Shown: piece after piece, positions 13,654 through 13,695 of the stretch
Position numbering within the stretch: the first letter of the stretch is position 1
Layout: each line of letters begins with the position of its first letter
Assembly (NCBI GenBank): GCA_038246545.1
Contig: JBBRVW010000060.1
Coordinates: forward strand, 1 to 13,695
From: JBBRVW01 sp038246545
Lineage (GTDB): Bacteria; Actinomycetota; Actinomycetes; JACCUZ01
Direction: 5' to 3'
Length of the DNA: 13,695 bases
Notes under the pieces: generated by a model
Seen by the model: the letters and a program-made list of their open reading frames with translations, nothing else
What the model was told of the DNA's origin: nothing
The model's database searches: none
Made by a program: the position numbers and the translations under genes

Positions 13654-13695
13654 TCACGGTTTGACGAGCTGCCAATGGGCGAAGAGACCTGGGTA
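13654..13695 (-). CDS. ltrA: Group II intron reverse transcriptase/maturase, C-terminal end
   Basis: The last 13 codons are visible, YPGLFAHWQLVKP and a TGA at 13656-13654. The GLFAHW motif is the near-universal ending of these group II intron proteins, whose reverse transcriptase, maturase and (in some) endonuclease domains lie beyond the window. The gene ends 21 bases before domain V, as expected for an ORF in domain IV. Integrity of the rest cannot be judged. Confidence 0.85.
   Translation of the reverse strand, partial: YPGLFAHWQLVKP

Larger units (their letters stand above)
13559..13695 (-). mobile_element. Group II intron, 3' end (continues beyond the window)
   Basis: On the minus strand the order is the end of a reverse transcriptase gene, a 34-base domain V, a domain VI hairpin with a bulged A, and the intron end near 13559. 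This is the standard 3' half of a bacterial group II intron with its ORF in domain IV. Domains I-III and the 5' splice site lie to the right of the window. The exact 3' splice site is inferred from the distance to the branch-point A and is uncertain by a few bases. Confidence 0.85.

Noticed and set aside
1..13695. CRISPR arrays, tRNA and rRNA genes
   Set aside because: No regularly spaced repeats, cloverleaf patterns or rRNA signatures were seen on either strand.

Overview
The window is GC-rich DNA with GTG starts, GC-rich third codon positions and 4-base stop/start overlaps. This points to a high-GC actinomycete; I cannot name the genus from sequence alone. Both ends are mobile DNA. The left end holds an IS3-family orfA fragment whose terminus carries a complete-looking IS110-family element. 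The right end is the 3' end of a group II intron (last RT codons, domain V, domain VI). Both elements are on the minus strand.

Between them, about 1.6-4.6 kb is a patchy accessory zone. It has an intact SAM-dependent methyltransferase and an intact SGNH/GDSL-type lipoprotein hydrolase (plus strand). Among these lie decayed gene remnants: a Crp/Fnr regulator broken over several frames and the C-terminal scrap of a RibD-type reductase.

The core, about 4.65-12.27 kb, is one intact divergent module. On the minus strand run a secreted lipoprotein of no family I can name, two different ABC ATPases and one large permease with two FtsX-like halves. The first three genes overlap by 4 bases and the permease overlaps the gene before it. 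On the plus strand run an OmpR-type response regulator and a HAMP histidine kinase, again overlapping by 4 bases. A 41-bp near-perfect dyad lies between the divergent gene sets and is the obvious candidate operator. The first extracytoplasmic loop of the permease contains a DUF11-like beta-sandwich segment, which is unusual for an FtsX/MacB-type permease. The layout suggests an envelope-stress or export system: the kinase senses an extracytoplasmic signal, the regulator controls the divergent promoter, and the lipoprotein works with an ABC machine that has an asymmetric ATPase pair.

After the kinase come gene scraps and an MBL-fold (UlaG-like) hydrolase gene with a one-base frameshift and a lost metal ligand. 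Then a terminator-like hairpin sits against the group II intron end. The most notable items are the IS110 left-end RNA (bridge RNA candidate) with its insertion into an IS3 tip, the DUF11-containing permease module, the 41-bp dyad and the group II intron end.
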